Position numbers and translations under genes: made by a program
Assembly: GCA_040217155.1 (NCBI GenBank)
Contig: JAVJNS010000004.1
Coordinates: 222,784 to 286,783, forward strand
Length of the DNA stretch: 64,000 nt
Direction: 5' to 3'
Source of the DNA: Pelagibius sp040217155
GTDB taxonomy: Bacteria; Pseudomonadota; Alphaproteobacteria; Kiloniellales; Kiloniellaceae
The notes under the pieces: model-generated
The model's input: the letters and a program-made list of their open reading frames with translations, nothing else
What the model was told of the DNA's origin: nothing
The model's database searches: none
Part shown: positions 17,518 through 27,684 of the stretch, piece by piece
Layout: each line of letters opens with the position of its first letter
Position numbering within the stretch: position 1 is the stretch's first letter

Positions 17518-17637
17518 TGTCATTGCCGGACTTGCTCGTCCCGGGCCCCGACCCGGGATTCCGGCAATCCATCGAGAAGCTGGCTCGGCTCCAGCGAGCT
17601 TAGAAATGGACCCGCGGAACAAGTCCGCGGGTGACAA
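17518..17637. repeat. REP-like paired palindromic repeat, copy 1
   Basis: An outer unit (17518-17571) carrying GTCATTGCCGGACTTG and ending GGCAATCCAT is followed by an inner unit (17606-17637) reading ATGGACCCGCGG ... CCGCGGGTGACAA. Each unit is itself palindromic. Copy 1 contains an extra inner palindrome (CCCGGGCCCCGACCCGGG). Confidence 0.75.
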
Positions 17638-17678
17638 ATGAGTCAGACGACCAGGCTCACCTTCTCCACACCACGGCT

Positions 17679-17836
17679 GTCGTCCCGGGGCTTGACTCCG
17701 GGACCCATTGCCCTTTCCGGTCGCGAAGGCGCGGCTGATGTGGACACCCTGCGCGCGGCTGGCACGCTCGCAAACCCGGCGCCTTGTCGCCCCGGGCCAA
17801 CGCCAATGGATCCCGGGATCAAGTCCCGGGATGACA
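17679..17836. repeat. REP-like paired palindromic repeat, copy 2
   Basis: The left unit at 17679-17710 (GTCGTCCCGGGGCTTGACTC then CGGGACCCAT) and the right unit at 17805-17836 (ATGGATCCCGGGATCAAG then TCCCGGGATGACA) are separated by about 95 bases, more than in the other copies. The same left/right design is present. Confidence 0.75.
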
Positions 17837-17915
17837 GTGGCGTTTGAGGTGAGGGCGGAGTGGTGGGGAGAGGGGAAAGTTGTGAGCGGTTGTCGCGACG
17901 GACTGTCAGCACCTC

Positions 17916-18020
17916 GTTGTCATCCCGGCCAAGCGAGCGGAAGCGAGCGCGAGCCGGGATCCAGGGGCAAGCGGCAGAGCGGTCGCCCTGGACCCTCGGG
18001 ATAAGCCCGAGGGCGACAAA
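17916..18020. repeat. REP-like paired palindromic repeat, copy 3
   Basis: The left unit at 17916-17965 (GTTGTCATCCCGGCC ... GCCGGGATCCAGG) has an internal AAGCGAGCGG/AAGCGAGCGC duplication. The right unit at 17988-18020 reads CTGGACCCTCGGGATAAG then CCCGAGGGCGACAAA. It abuts the truncated copy of the ppdK 3' end. Confidence 0.75.
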
Positions 18021-18027
18021 CGAGTCT

Positions 18028-18062
18028 TACGCGTTCTTTCTGGCCAGCGCCGCCTGGGCCGC
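18028..18062. repeat. 35-bp direct repeat of the ppdK 3' end, left copy
   Basis: This stretch matches 21197-21231 at 34 of 35 positions in the same orientation. On the minus strand it encodes the last PPDK residues AAQAALARKNA followed by TAA; the real gene ends in TAG. The identity stops abruptly at 18062. With the right copy it brackets about 3.1 kb of accessory sequence, as an attachment-site duplication or a relic of gene duplication would. Confidence 0.85.
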
Positions 18063-18446
18063 ACCAACAGGCTCACTGGCTCGGCCGCGCCGCCGGGCTT
18101 CAAGGGACACTCAGGCAACGCCGGTTGGTACCGGAAAAGTACCCGCAAATGCAGCCGAACGACGTTCACGTGAAGTCGAAAAAAGTCGGCTATCCTGTGC
18201 TGAACGGCCGGCCGACAATGCCCAAGGTGACAGCGGCTCTTGACCCGATTCAGACATCCGGAAAATCAAAACTCGCCGTAGGTCCTCGACCGCGATCGCA
18301 CGCCTCTTTTGCCGTACGATAGTGAGAGAGCTGCTCTCAGCACCCACAACAGAATCTGCCATCTCGCCTCATTGGACTGGAGAAGCGCTTTCCGCAGGCG
18401 CGTCGCGTGTCTTCTACAAGGTCGTCGAGGCCTTGTGCTAGTTAGG
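18063..18446. other. non-coding left flank of the accessory segment
   Basis: No convincing gene is seen. Short open frames on both strands here lack ribosome-binding sites and recognisable motifs. Composition is mixed, less GC-rich than the core genes. No integrase or transposase fragment is recognised. Confidence 0.5.
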
Positions 18447-19085
18447 TTAGGTGATAGGTTTACCCTTGTGCGTGCTCAGCTTCGACGGGGCGGCTCGCGT
18501 CATGTAGCCGAAGTGCTCGCCGGCGAACGTCCAGCGCCCGTAGAAGCCGTGTGGGCCTTGCCACCCTTTGCTGAGCAGCATTGTAAGTTTGCGCCCGTAC
18601 GCACGCATGACCGCTGAATATCCGTGCCAGAGATGGTCGTACAGATGACCCTCTTCCTTGGTCTCTTCGACCGTGAGAGAGCAGGGATAGCGGAACCACG
18701 AGTCCAACCCGTCCTCGAAGGCCTTCAGTATCGAGACATGCCGATTCTTATACGGAATGAGCATTGACCTAGATTGAAGTGTCGTCAGGCTGTGTGACTT
18801 CAGGTTATTCGATAGCCGCCCGTTCGAGACCCAATGCGGGTTTTCGTACACTAAGAACGACTTGATCGCGTTCTCCACGGCAAAGCCGCTGAGAAGGAAT
18901 ACCGACTTATCAATCCCCCGGGTCTGTTCGAGGATGACGTTGTTCGCATCAACCTTCGTCGTGATGGACGAGGAAGCCCGGCCCGCATAGATGGCCGTCG
19001 CTTGTTCGTGAAGGTTGTCAGCCGTCAGCAGCCAAGAATGCGGATTGGCGAACTCTTCTACAAAACGCTTGTTCTCGTCTGCCAT
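18447..19085 (-). CDS. unknown helical protein, HEPN-like pattern
   Basis: I do not recognise a named family. The 212-residue soluble protein is largely helical. The central stretch FLLSGFAVENAIKSFLVYEN, followed by LKSHSLTTLQ, resembles the core of HEPN-domain proteins (helix with a GFAVEN/AxE-type motif, then a His-Ser-Leu near a helix start). The usual R-x4-6-H ribonuclease motif is not evident, so catalysis is doubtful. GC content is clearly lower and codon use less biased than in core genes, which suggests transfer. It lies on the same strand as the HNH-type gene upstream (about 400 bases away) inside the segment bounded by the ppdK repeat. A role in defence is speculation from context. 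Confidence 0.6.
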   Translation of the reverse strand: MADENKRFVEEFANPHSWLLTADNLHEQATAIYAGRASSSITTKVDANNVILEQTRGIDKSVFLLSGFAVENAIKSFLVYENPHWVSNGRLSNNLKSHSLTTLQSRSMLIPYKNRHVSILKAFEDGLDSWFRYPCSLTVEETKEEGHLYDHLWHGYSAVMRAYGRKLTMLLSKGWQGPHGFYGRWTFAGEHFGYMTRAAPSKLSTHKGKPIT

Positions 19086-19104
19086 CGTCCTCCCCGGCTA
19101 CCCG

Positions 19105-19329
19105 CTAGACGGCCGAATTGGCCTTGATATACCTGTAGCACGACGCGGCCCGCCATCTCGACGTACCTAGTGTCTTCAGCCTTTCGGGCGGCAGCATACC
19201 CGATTTGTACTCGTAGATCATCGCCGCTGTCAGCCCAAGAAGGACGATCTGATTGCGACGGCCCTCTGCGCTGACCCCGTCGCGTGTTGTCGGCGCCGAT
19301 CCGGTTACTGGTGAGCGACCAAGTATCAC
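19105..19329 (-). CDS. doubtful small ORF or frameshifted remnant between the two island genes
   Basis: The 406-base gap between the island genes holds two overlapping minus-strand frames: a GTG-started 74-residue frame here (with NQIVLLGLTAAMIYEYKSG and RYIKANSAV) and a 136-residue frame at 19058-19468 whose first half looks more protein-like than its second. A single gene disrupted by a frameshift around 19250-19330 would explain both, but I recognise no family and see no good ribosome-binding site. Treat as unresolved. Confidence 0.25.
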   Translation of the reverse strand: MILGRSPVTGSAPTTRDGVSAEGRRNQIVLLGLTAAMIYEYKSGMLPPERLKTLGTSRWRAASCYRYIKANSAV

Positions 19330-19491
19330 CGGTCAGGTGAACCGCGCGAGCCCCGCACAGACGCATCTCCAAGTCCCCGATCCCATAAATCGGCTCGCCT
19401 ACCTCGCGCCGAGCAGGTGGCTCAGCCGGTAGGACCGTTAACATCGAGGGCGGCAGCGTCACCCACACGAGATGTCCCGGTACGGCTTAGC

Positions 19492-20595
19492 TTATGTCTT
19501 CGGCGGCGCAGCCGTTGAGCCGTCGCGGAGAATGCTGGGGCCTGCGACGAAGTCTCCTTCGTCATTGAACAGCAAGGTCAGTTCGCCGGTCAATACGACT
19601 TTCTCGACTTCTTCCTTGGTGGTGCCGGCGAACCGTAGCTGCGGCCACGCGTGCTCAAAGGCGTTCCATAGCAGTAGACCACGCAGCTCGCAATTCCATT
19701 CTTCCAGTTCAGGCCGATCGGAAAGATTCGCCACTATCTTGTGAGTCTCGTTCACCATGTCGAGTTCGCTCTGATAAACCGGCCGCTCCTTCAGATGCAT
19801 GTTCAGCATGGCGAAATCGGTCATGATCTCGCGAGCCTGCAATTCGTTGATCGGACCGGTGATCTTGTCCAGCTTGTTTTCCTGGAAGAAGCTCAGCGCA
19901 CCAGTCGAGTCATTGAACACGACGAAGATGGCCGTGCTTCCTAGCCGCAGCATCATCGTTTGGCCGAAATGCAAGTCGCAAAAATCGAATTGGTCGGCGC
20001 TCCCTTCCTGACGGCATGGGAGAGCCATCATCGAGCCGAAGACGTTCGCCTCGATCATCGTCGGGATGTAGAAGCACCGCACCACGGTGTGGATGTGATG
20101 TAGTAGGTCCCACTCATAGTCATCCGCGATCATCCCGCTCGGAATTCGCCGGTCTAGCTCCTTCCGGTTCATCTTGTTCTTGAGATGGAGCTTCAAGTAG
20201 ATCAGGCCGAGCCACACAAAGAGCTCGAGGGCGCCGCCGTTCGCGAGGAAATTCTGGATCGAGTCCGACTTGCCGTCGATGACGGAGCTAATCCGGCCCT
20301 CGACCACTTCCCCCATCAGCGAATTGCATTCGGCGCAGCATGGGACGGTGTGGCGGTCGTAACGCGATGTCTTGCCATTGGGTAACGTGATCGTCCGGGC
20401 GAACAAATTGTATCGCCGGAGTAGCCATTCCGGGAAAACGTGCTCGTTATTGAACGGCTTTTCCTCGGGCTTGGCTCCGCAAATGAAGCAGCAATTCCCC
20501 ATGCAGATGTCGTCGATGAAACGTCGGGTGCTGAAAAAGATGACCTTGCCATCTTGATCGACGATCGAGCCGTCATTGGTCTTCGTCCACGCCAT
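19492..20595 (-). CDS. HNH-type nuclease-like protein
   Basis: The 367-residue protein has an N-terminal zinc-stabilised HNH/treble-clef module: Cys36-x2-Cys39 (CFIC), Glu51-His52 in NNEHVFPEWLL, and Cys87-x2-Cys90-Asn91 (CAECN). EHVFP-type HNH modules are common in uncharacterised and defence-associated proteins. The remaining 270 residues (for example LELFVWLGLIYLKLHLKNKM and HIHTVVRCFYIP) match nothing I know and may be a sensor or binding domain. The start is ATG 20595, with GGAACGAG upstream; a GTG at 20637 is an alternative. Composition is lower in GC than the core genome. Nuclease activity is inferred from the motif only. Confidence 0.65.
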   Translation of the reverse strand: MAWTKTNDGSIVDQDGKVIFFSTRRFIDDICMGNCCFICGAKPEEKPFNNEHVFPEWLLRRYNLFARTITLPNGKTSRYDRHTVPCCAECNSLMGEVVEGRISSVIDGKSDSIQNFLANGGALELFVWLGLIYLKLHLKNKMNRKELDRRIPSGMIADDYEWDLLHHIHTVVRCFYIPTMIEANVFGSMMALPCRQEGSADQFDFCDLHFGQTMMLRLGSTAIFVVFNDSTGALSFFQENKLDKITGPINELQAREIMTDFAMLNMHLKERPVYQSELDMVNETHKIVANLSDRPELEEWNCELRGLLLWNAFEHAWPQLRFAGTTKEEVEKVVLTGELTLLFNDEGDFVAGPSILRDGSTAAPPKT

Positions 20596-21023
20596 TCGCT
20601 CGTTCCAATCTGACGCTACAACGCCCCGCCCGTTCACCCGTACATTCTCATTTTACATTTCTATTTTGCACATTTTCTCGGATTCTCCTTCACTTCCACC
20701 CCATTTCGCTTCAGCTCATGGCACCAACCCGATGTCTGACGAAACAGATGCAGGAATCCGCTCCTGAGCGGAAAGCCGACTTAATCTGGTTGTCGCGCTT
20801 AAAGCGTTGGCTTGCCGCCCCGACCAGACCTGAGGGAACGGCATTCCGAAGAGCGGCTGCTGACCCCGAAGGCGGCGATGCTGGCTGGACGCATCGCGCA
20901 ATCGCTGCGCGCTGTGAAGCGCGGGAAAGCGGCAACTTGGCCAAACGGCAACGGTGTCGCTGCGGGGAAGCTCTGGGACTCAGTCTCCGACAACCAGGAG
21001 CATCGCCGCCCGCCACACCCACA
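20596..21023. other. non-coding right flank of the accessory segment
   Basis: The first 100 bases are AT-rich (20640-20690) and presumably hold the promoter of the HNH-type gene, but no clear -35/-10 pair can be assigned. The rest is GC-rich with no credible gene. Long open frames here are antisense to, or read-through from, ppdK. Confidence 0.45.
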
Positions 21024-21113
21024 ATTGTCATGCTCGGGCTTAACCTGGGCATCCATGGCTGCCGCCTGGTGCGAGCGGAGACATGGACCCTCGGGTCAAG
21101 CCCGAGGGTGACA
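21024..21113. repeat. REP-like paired palindromic repeat, copy 4
   Basis: The left unit at 21024-21058 (ATTGTCATGCTCGGGCTTAA then CTGGGCATCCATGG) and the right unit at 21083-21113 (ATGGACCCTCGGGTCAAG then CCCGAGGGTGACA) lie immediately downstream of ppdK. They mirror copy 3 next to the truncated ppdK end. Confidence 0.8.
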
Positions 21114-21140
21114 GCAAAAAAGGATTCGGGCAGGAGAATC

Positions 21141-21168
21141 AAAAAAGCCCTCTCCGTGAAGAGAGGGC
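21141..21168 (-). terminator. Rho-independent terminator of ppdK
   Basis: Read on the minus strand, GCCCTCTC (21161-21168), a six-base loop and GAGAGGGC (21147-21154) are followed by TTTTTT (complement of 21141-21146). It lies about 28 bases after the ppdK stop codon. Confidence 0.85.
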
Positions 21169-21195
21169 CTTTTCGGTTCAGCAGACTGCCGGCGC

Positions 21196-23865
21196 CTACG
21201 CGTTCTTCCTGGCCAGCGCCGCCTGGGCCGCCGCGAGGCGGGCGATGGGCACGCGGTAAGGTGAGCAGGAGACGTAGTCCAGCGGCACCGTCTGGCAGAA
21301 CGCGATGGAGGCCGGGTCGCCGCCGTGCTCGCCGCAGATGCCGAGCTTGATGTCGGGGCGCGCCTTGCGGCCGCGTTCGGCGCCGATCAGCATCAGCTCG
21401 CCGACGCCCTCCGGGTCGAGCGAGATGAAGGGATCCTGGTCGATCAGGCCGCGCTGCTCGTAGGCGCCGAGGAAGTTGCCGGCGTCGTCGCGCGACAGGC
21501 CGTAGACGGTCTGCGTCAGATCGTTGGTGCCGAAGGAGAAGAACTCCGCCCCCTCGGCGATCTCCTCGGCGCGCAGGCAGGCGCGCGGCAACTCGATCAT
21601 GGTGCCGACCAGGTAGTTGATTTCGGCGCCCTCGGCCTCGCGCACCTCGGCGGCGACCTTGTCGATCAGCTCGCGCAGCACCTCGAACTCCTTTTTCACG
21701 GAGATCAGCGGGATCATCACCTCCGGCTCCACGGCGGCACCGTTTTCCTTCTGCACCGAGGCGACCGCTTCGAAGATCGCGCGGGCCTGCATCTCGTAGA
21801 TTTCCGGATAGGTGATGCCCAGGCGGCAGCCGCGGTGGCCGAGCATGGGGTTGGTCTCGACCAGCGTCAGCGAGCGCGCGCGGACGTGCTCCACGGTGAC
21901 CCCGGACGCTTCGGCGACCTCCTCGATCGCCGCGTCCTCGTGCGGCAGGAACTCGTGCAGCGGCGGGTCGAGCAGGCGGATGGTGACCGGGCGGCCCGCC
22001 ATCTCCTTGAACAGCGCGATGAAGTCCTCGCGCTGATAGGGCAGCAGCTTGTCGAGCGCGCGGCGGCGCTGCTCGCTGCTGTCGGCCAGGATCATCTCGC
22101 GCATGGCGACGATGCGCCCGGCGTCGAAGAACATGTGCTCGGTACGGCACAGGCCGATGCCCTCGCAGCCGAACTTCACCGCCACCTTGGCCTCCTGCGG
22201 CGTGTCGCAGTTGACCCGCACGCCCATGGTGCGGAACTTGTCGGCCCAGTCCATCACCGTGCCGAAGTCGCCGGAGAGTTCCGGCTGCACCGTCGCCACG
22301 GCGCCTTCCATCACTTCGCCGGTCGAGCCGTCGAGGGTGAGGAGGTCGCCGGCCTTGAACTCCAGGTCGCGCACCCGCATGACGCCGCTCTTGTGGTCGA
22401 TGCGCAGCTCGCCGGCGCCGGCCACGCAGGCGCGGCCCATGCCGCGCGCCACCACCGCGGCGTGGCTGGTCATGCCGCCGCGGGTGGTCAGGATGCCGAC
22501 GGCGGCATGCATGCCGTGGATGTCTTCCGGCGAGGTCTCGGTGCGGCAGAGAATGACGCGCTCGCCCTCGGCGGCCTGCGCCTCGGCCGCGTCGGCGGTG
22601 AACACGATCTTGCCGGAGGCGGCGCCCGGCGAGGCCGGCAGGCCGCGGGCGATGACCTTGCGGACGGCCTTGGGGTCGAGCGTCGGGTGGAGCAGCTGGT
22701 CGAGCGCGTTGGGATCGAGGCGCCGCACCGCCTCGGCCTCGGTGATGAGGCCCTCGTTGACCATGTCGACGGCGATCTTCAGCGCCGCCGGCGCGGTGCG
22801 CTTGCCGGTGCGGGTCTGCAGCATGTAGAGCTTGCCGCGCTGCACGGTGAACTCCACGTCCTGCATGTCCTTGTAGTGCTCTTCGAGACTCCGGCGCACC
22901 GCGTCGAGCTGCTGGAAGACTTCCGGCATGACCTCTTCCATGGCCGGCATCTTCGAACCGTTCTTCTCCTTGCCGCGCAGGGTGAGGTTCTGCGGCGTGC
23001 GGGTGCCGGCCACCACGTCCTCGCCCTGGGCGTTCACCAGATACTCGCCGTAGAAAGCATTCTCGCCGGTCGAGGGATCGCGGGTGAAGGCCACGCCGGT
23101 CGCGCAGTCGTCGCCCATGTTGCCGAACACCATGGCCTGCAGGTTCACCGCCGTGCCCCACTGCGCCGGAATGTTGTGCAGGCGGCGATAGGTGATGGCG
23201 CGCTGGTTCATCCAGGAGCCGAAGACCGCGCCGATGGCGGCCCAGACCTGGTCCCTGGGCGACTGCGGGAAGGGCTTGCCGGTCTCGGCCAGCACCTTGG
23301 CCTTGTAGTCCTCGATGATCTTGGCCCAGTCCTCGGCGGTCATCTCGGTGTCGAGCAGGTAGCCGCGGTCCTCCTTGGCCAGTTCGAGAATTTCCTCGAA
23401 GTGGTGATGATCGACCTCCAGCACCACGTCGCCGAACATCTGGATGAAGCGGCGGTAGCTGTCGTAGGCGAAGCGCCGGTCGCCGGCGGCCTTGGCGAGG
23501 CCCTCGACGGTGTCGTCGTTGAGGCCGAGGTTCAGCACCGTGTCCATCATGCCGGGCATCGAGGCGCGGGCGCCCGAGCGCACCGAGATCAGCAGCGGAT
23601 TGCCGGACTCGCCGAAGGTGGCGCCGGCCTCTTTCTCGACCTGCGCCAGGGCGGCGTTGACCTGGTCGGCGAGGTCGTCGGGATAACGCCGGTCGTTGTC
23701 GTAGAAGTAGGTGCAGACCTCCGTGGTGATGGTGAAGCCGGGCGGCACCGGCAGCCCGAGAGAGGACATCTCCGCCAGGTTGGCGCCCTTGCCGCCGAGG
23801 AGTTCCTTCATGTCGGCCCGGCCGTCGGCGGCGCCGCCGCCGAAGCTGTACACCCACTTGGTCAT
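21196..23865 (-). CDS. ppdK: pyruvate, phosphate dikinase
   Basis: This 889-residue, full-length PPDK interconverts pyruvate + ATP + Pi with PEP + AMP + PPi. The N-terminal nucleotide-binding domain begins YSFGGGAADGRADMKELLGG. The swivelling phosphohistidine domain has GGMTSHAAVVARGMG with catalytic His468, preceded by the regulatory Thr region LTTRGG. The C-terminal PEP/pyruvate TIM barrel contains GIGLCRTEHMFF, MLGHRGCRLGI and SFGTNDLTQ. It lies downstream of glyQ-glyS on the same strand, about 320 bases away with REP-like repeats between, so it probably has its own promoter. Its last 11 codons are duplicated at 18028-18062. Confidence 0.96.
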   Translation of the reverse strand: MTKWVYSFGGGAADGRADMKELLGGKGANLAEMSSLGLPVPPGFTITTEVCTYFYDNDRRYPDDLADQVNAALAQVEKEAGATFGESGNPLLISVRSGARASMPGMMDTVLNLGLNDDTVEGLAKAAGDRRFAYDSYRRFIQMFGDVVLEVDHHHFEEILELAKEDRGYLLDTEMTAEDWAKIIEDYKAKVLAETGKPFPQSPRDQVWAAIGAVFGSWMNQRAITYRRLHNIPAQWGTAVNLQAMVFGNMGDDCATGVAFTRDPSTGENAFYGEYLVNAQGEDVVAGTRTPQNLTLRGKEKNGSKMPAMEEVMPEVFQQLDAVRRSLEEHYKDMQDVEFTVQRGKLYMLQTRTGKRTAPAALKIAVDMVNEGLITEAEAVRRLDPNALDQLLHPTLDPKAVRKVIARGLPASPGAASGKIVFTADAAEAQAAEGERVILCRTETSPEDIHGMHAAVGILTTRGGMTSHAAVVARGMGRACVAGAGELRIDHKSGVMRVRDLEFKAGDLLTLDGSTGEVMEGAVATVQPELSGDFGTVMDWADKFRTMGVRVNCDTPQEAKVAVKFGCEGIGLCRTEHMFFDAGRIVAMREMILADSSEQRRRALDKLLPYQREDFIALFKEMAGRPVTIRLLDPPLHEFLPHEDAAIEEVAEASGVTVEHVRARSLTLVETNPMLGHRGCRLGITYPEIYEMQARAIFEAVASVQKENGAAVEPEVMIPLISVKKEFEVLRELIDKVAAEVREAEGAEINYLVGTMIELPRACLRAEEIAEGAEFFSFGTNDLTQTVYGLSRDDAGNFLGAYEQRGLIDQDPFISLDPEGVGELMLIGAERGRKARPDIKLGICGEHGGDPASIAFCQTVPLDYVSCSPYRVPIARLAAAQAALARKNA
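21197..21231. repeat. 35-bp direct repeat, right copy (inside ppdK 3' end)
   Basis: This is the authentic copy within the end of ppdK; 34 of 35 bases match 18028-18062 in the same orientation. The single difference is C/T at a third-codon position, silent in the Lys/Arg-rich tail region. Confidence 0.85.
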
Positions 23866-23921
23866 GCTCTGCCTTCCGTTTTCATAGAAGTTCTATTCGC
23901 ACCTGGCCCTCTACCCACAGC

Positions 23922-24008
23922 AGTCATGCTCGGGCTTGACCCGAGCATCCATGTCAAAGCCGGGCGCAAGCGGCGAAATGGACCCTCGGGTCAAGCCCGA
24001 GAGTGACA
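23922..24008. repeat. REP-like paired palindromic repeat, copy 5
   Basis: The left unit at 23922-23952 (GTCATGCTCGGGCTTGACCC then GAGCATCCATG) and the right unit at 23978-24008 (ATGGACCCTCGGGTCAAG then CCCGAGAGTGACA) are separated by 25 bases. This is the most canonical pair in the window. Confidence 0.8.
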
Positions 24009-24045
24009 GAGGGAGAAGTCGCATCGTCCGTGCCACACCCCCTAT

Positions 24046-24140
24046 CGTCATTGCCGGACTTGTTCCGGCAATCCATGGTGCCGCCCGCAAGTGCCTGGCG
24101 CACCCAGGAATGGACCCTCGCGACAAGCCCGAGGGTGACA
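24046..24140. repeat. REP-like paired palindromic repeat, copy 6
   Basis: The left unit at 24046-24078 (GTCATTGCCGGACTTG then TTCCGGCAATCCATGG) and the right unit at 24110-24140 (ATGGACCCTCGCGACAAG then CCCGAGGGTGACA) follow copy 5 directly, filling the gap between glyS and ppdK. Confidence 0.8.
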
Positions 24141-24187
24141 AGCGGGTGGTTGCACCAGTGAACAGGTTCCCGCTTGCCCGCATCGGT

Positions 24188-26277
<2,090 letters not shown>

Positions 26278-26278
<1 letters not shown>

Positions 26279-27204
26279 CAGCCCGCCTCGCCGCCTTGCG
26301 TCGCCACCCAGGCCTCGCAGCAGGCCTTGGCCAGGTTGCGCACGCGGCCGATGTAGGCCTGGCGCTCGGTCACCGAGATGACGCCGCGCGCGTCGAGCAG
26401 GTTGAAGACGTGGCTCGCTTTCATGCACTGGTCATAGGCGGGCAGCGGCAGCGGCCGGCCCTCGCGGGCGCCGAAAGCCAGGATCGCCTGGCACTCGGCC
26501 TCGGCGTCCTTGAAATGCCGGACCAGGATATCGGTGTCGGCGGCCTCGAAGTTGAAGGCGGAGAACTGCTGCTCGGCGGCCAGGAAGACGTCGCCGTAGG
26601 TCTTGCCGCCCCCGTCTTCCCGATTGCGGTCCTTGGGCACCCCGTCCCAATCGAGGTCGTAGACGTTCTCGACGCCCTGGACGTACATGATCAGACGTTC
26701 CAGGCCGTACGTCAGTTCGGTCGAGACCGGATTGCAGTCGATGCCGCCGACCTGCTGGAAGTAGGTGAACTGGCTCACTTCCATGCCGTCGCACCAGACC
26801 TCCCAGCCGAGCCCCCAGGCGCCCAGGGTCGGGCTCTCCCAGTCGTCCTCGACGAAGCGGATGTCGTGCGCCAGCGGGTCGATGCCGATGGCCCGGAGCG
26901 AGTCCAGATAGAGCGCCTGGCTGTCCGGCGGCGACGGCTTCAGAATCACCTGGAACTGGTAGTAATGCTGCAGCCGGTTGGGGTTCTCGCCGTAGCGCCC
27001 GTCGGTCGGCCGCCGCGAGGGCTGCACGTAGGCGGCCTTCCAGGCGCCGGGCCCGAGCGCTCTCAGCGTGGTCGCCGGATGGAAGGTGCCGGCACCGACC
27101 TCGACGTCGTAGGGCTGCAGCACGACACAGCCCTGCCGCGCCCAGAAGTCCTGCAGGCGGAGGATCAGTCGCTGAAAGCAGGTATCCGGATTGGCGTGGG
27201 GCAT
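26278..27204 (-). CDS. glyQ: glycyl-tRNA synthetase alpha subunit
   Basis: This 308-residue class II catalytic subunit contains TCFQRLILRLQDFWARQGCV, MEVSQFTYFQQVGG, YGLERLIMYVQGVENVYDL and VFNLLDARGVISVTERQ, all strongly conserved in GlyQ. It forms glycyl-adenylate and charges tRNA-Gly with the beta subunit. The start is taken as ATG 27204; a GTG at 27243 would add 13 residues and cannot be excluded because neither has a strong ribosome-binding site. Confidence 0.95.
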
Positions 27205-27352
27205 AGGGGTTCGGACGGTTTGGGGGATCGCGGCATGCTGCACCGCGAAACGCGCCGCACCTTAGCGGGGCACCCAACCCGAATCAAGCTGTGGGATCGG
27301 CCCGGAATTGAGGCAAGGGTTTCAGACCGATCCGGGCGCCGAAGCGCCTTGC

Positions 27353-27625
27353 TCAGGCCTTGTGGCCGCAGGTGCAGGTGCTGCCGGCGCGCACGTAGGC
27401 GCCGCAGGACGGACAGGGCACCAGGTCCTCGACCTGCCCGCCGCCGCCGGAAGCCTTCTCCCGCGCCGCGGCTTTGCGGGCCGGCTTGGCGTCCTCGCCC
27501 TCGCGCAGCTTGGCCTCCGCCTTGCGGGCCCGCTGCAGGCGGCCGAGGAATTTGAAGCCGTACCACACCGCGGCGACCACCGCGGCCAGGACAATCAGTT
27601 TTTGAATTGAGGGCAGACCGAACAT
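27353..27625 (-). CDS. small membrane-anchored zinc-ribbon protein
   Basis: This 90-residue protein has one N-terminal transmembrane segment (LIVLAAVVAAVWYGFKFLG), a charged Lys/Arg/Glu linker (about 30-60) and a C-terminal zinc-ribbon-like end (CPSCGAYV then STCTCGHKA). It resembles small proteobacterial proteins of the PP0621 type. No function is established. It sits just upstream of glyQ on the same strand, with about 150 bases between. Confidence 0.7.
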   Translation of the reverse strand: MFGLPSIQKLIVLAAVVAAVWYGFKFLGRLQRARKAEAKLREGEDAKPARKAAAREKASGGGGQVEDLVPCPSCGAYVRAGSTCTCGHKA

Positions 27626-27684
27626 GGCGGCATTAATGCGGCGCGCGGGCCGTCAGGTCAACAAGAGGCGCACGGGTAGAACCA

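Noticed and set aside
18111..18362. An 83-codon minus-strand frame left of the island genes
   Set aside because: No ribosome-binding site, no recognisable sequence, and a composition like non-coding DNA.
20711..24006. Very long open frames on both strands across ppdK (up to about 1000 codons)
   Set aside because: High-GC third-position bias opens the other frames; only the minus-strand frame at 21196-23865 encodes PPDK motifs.
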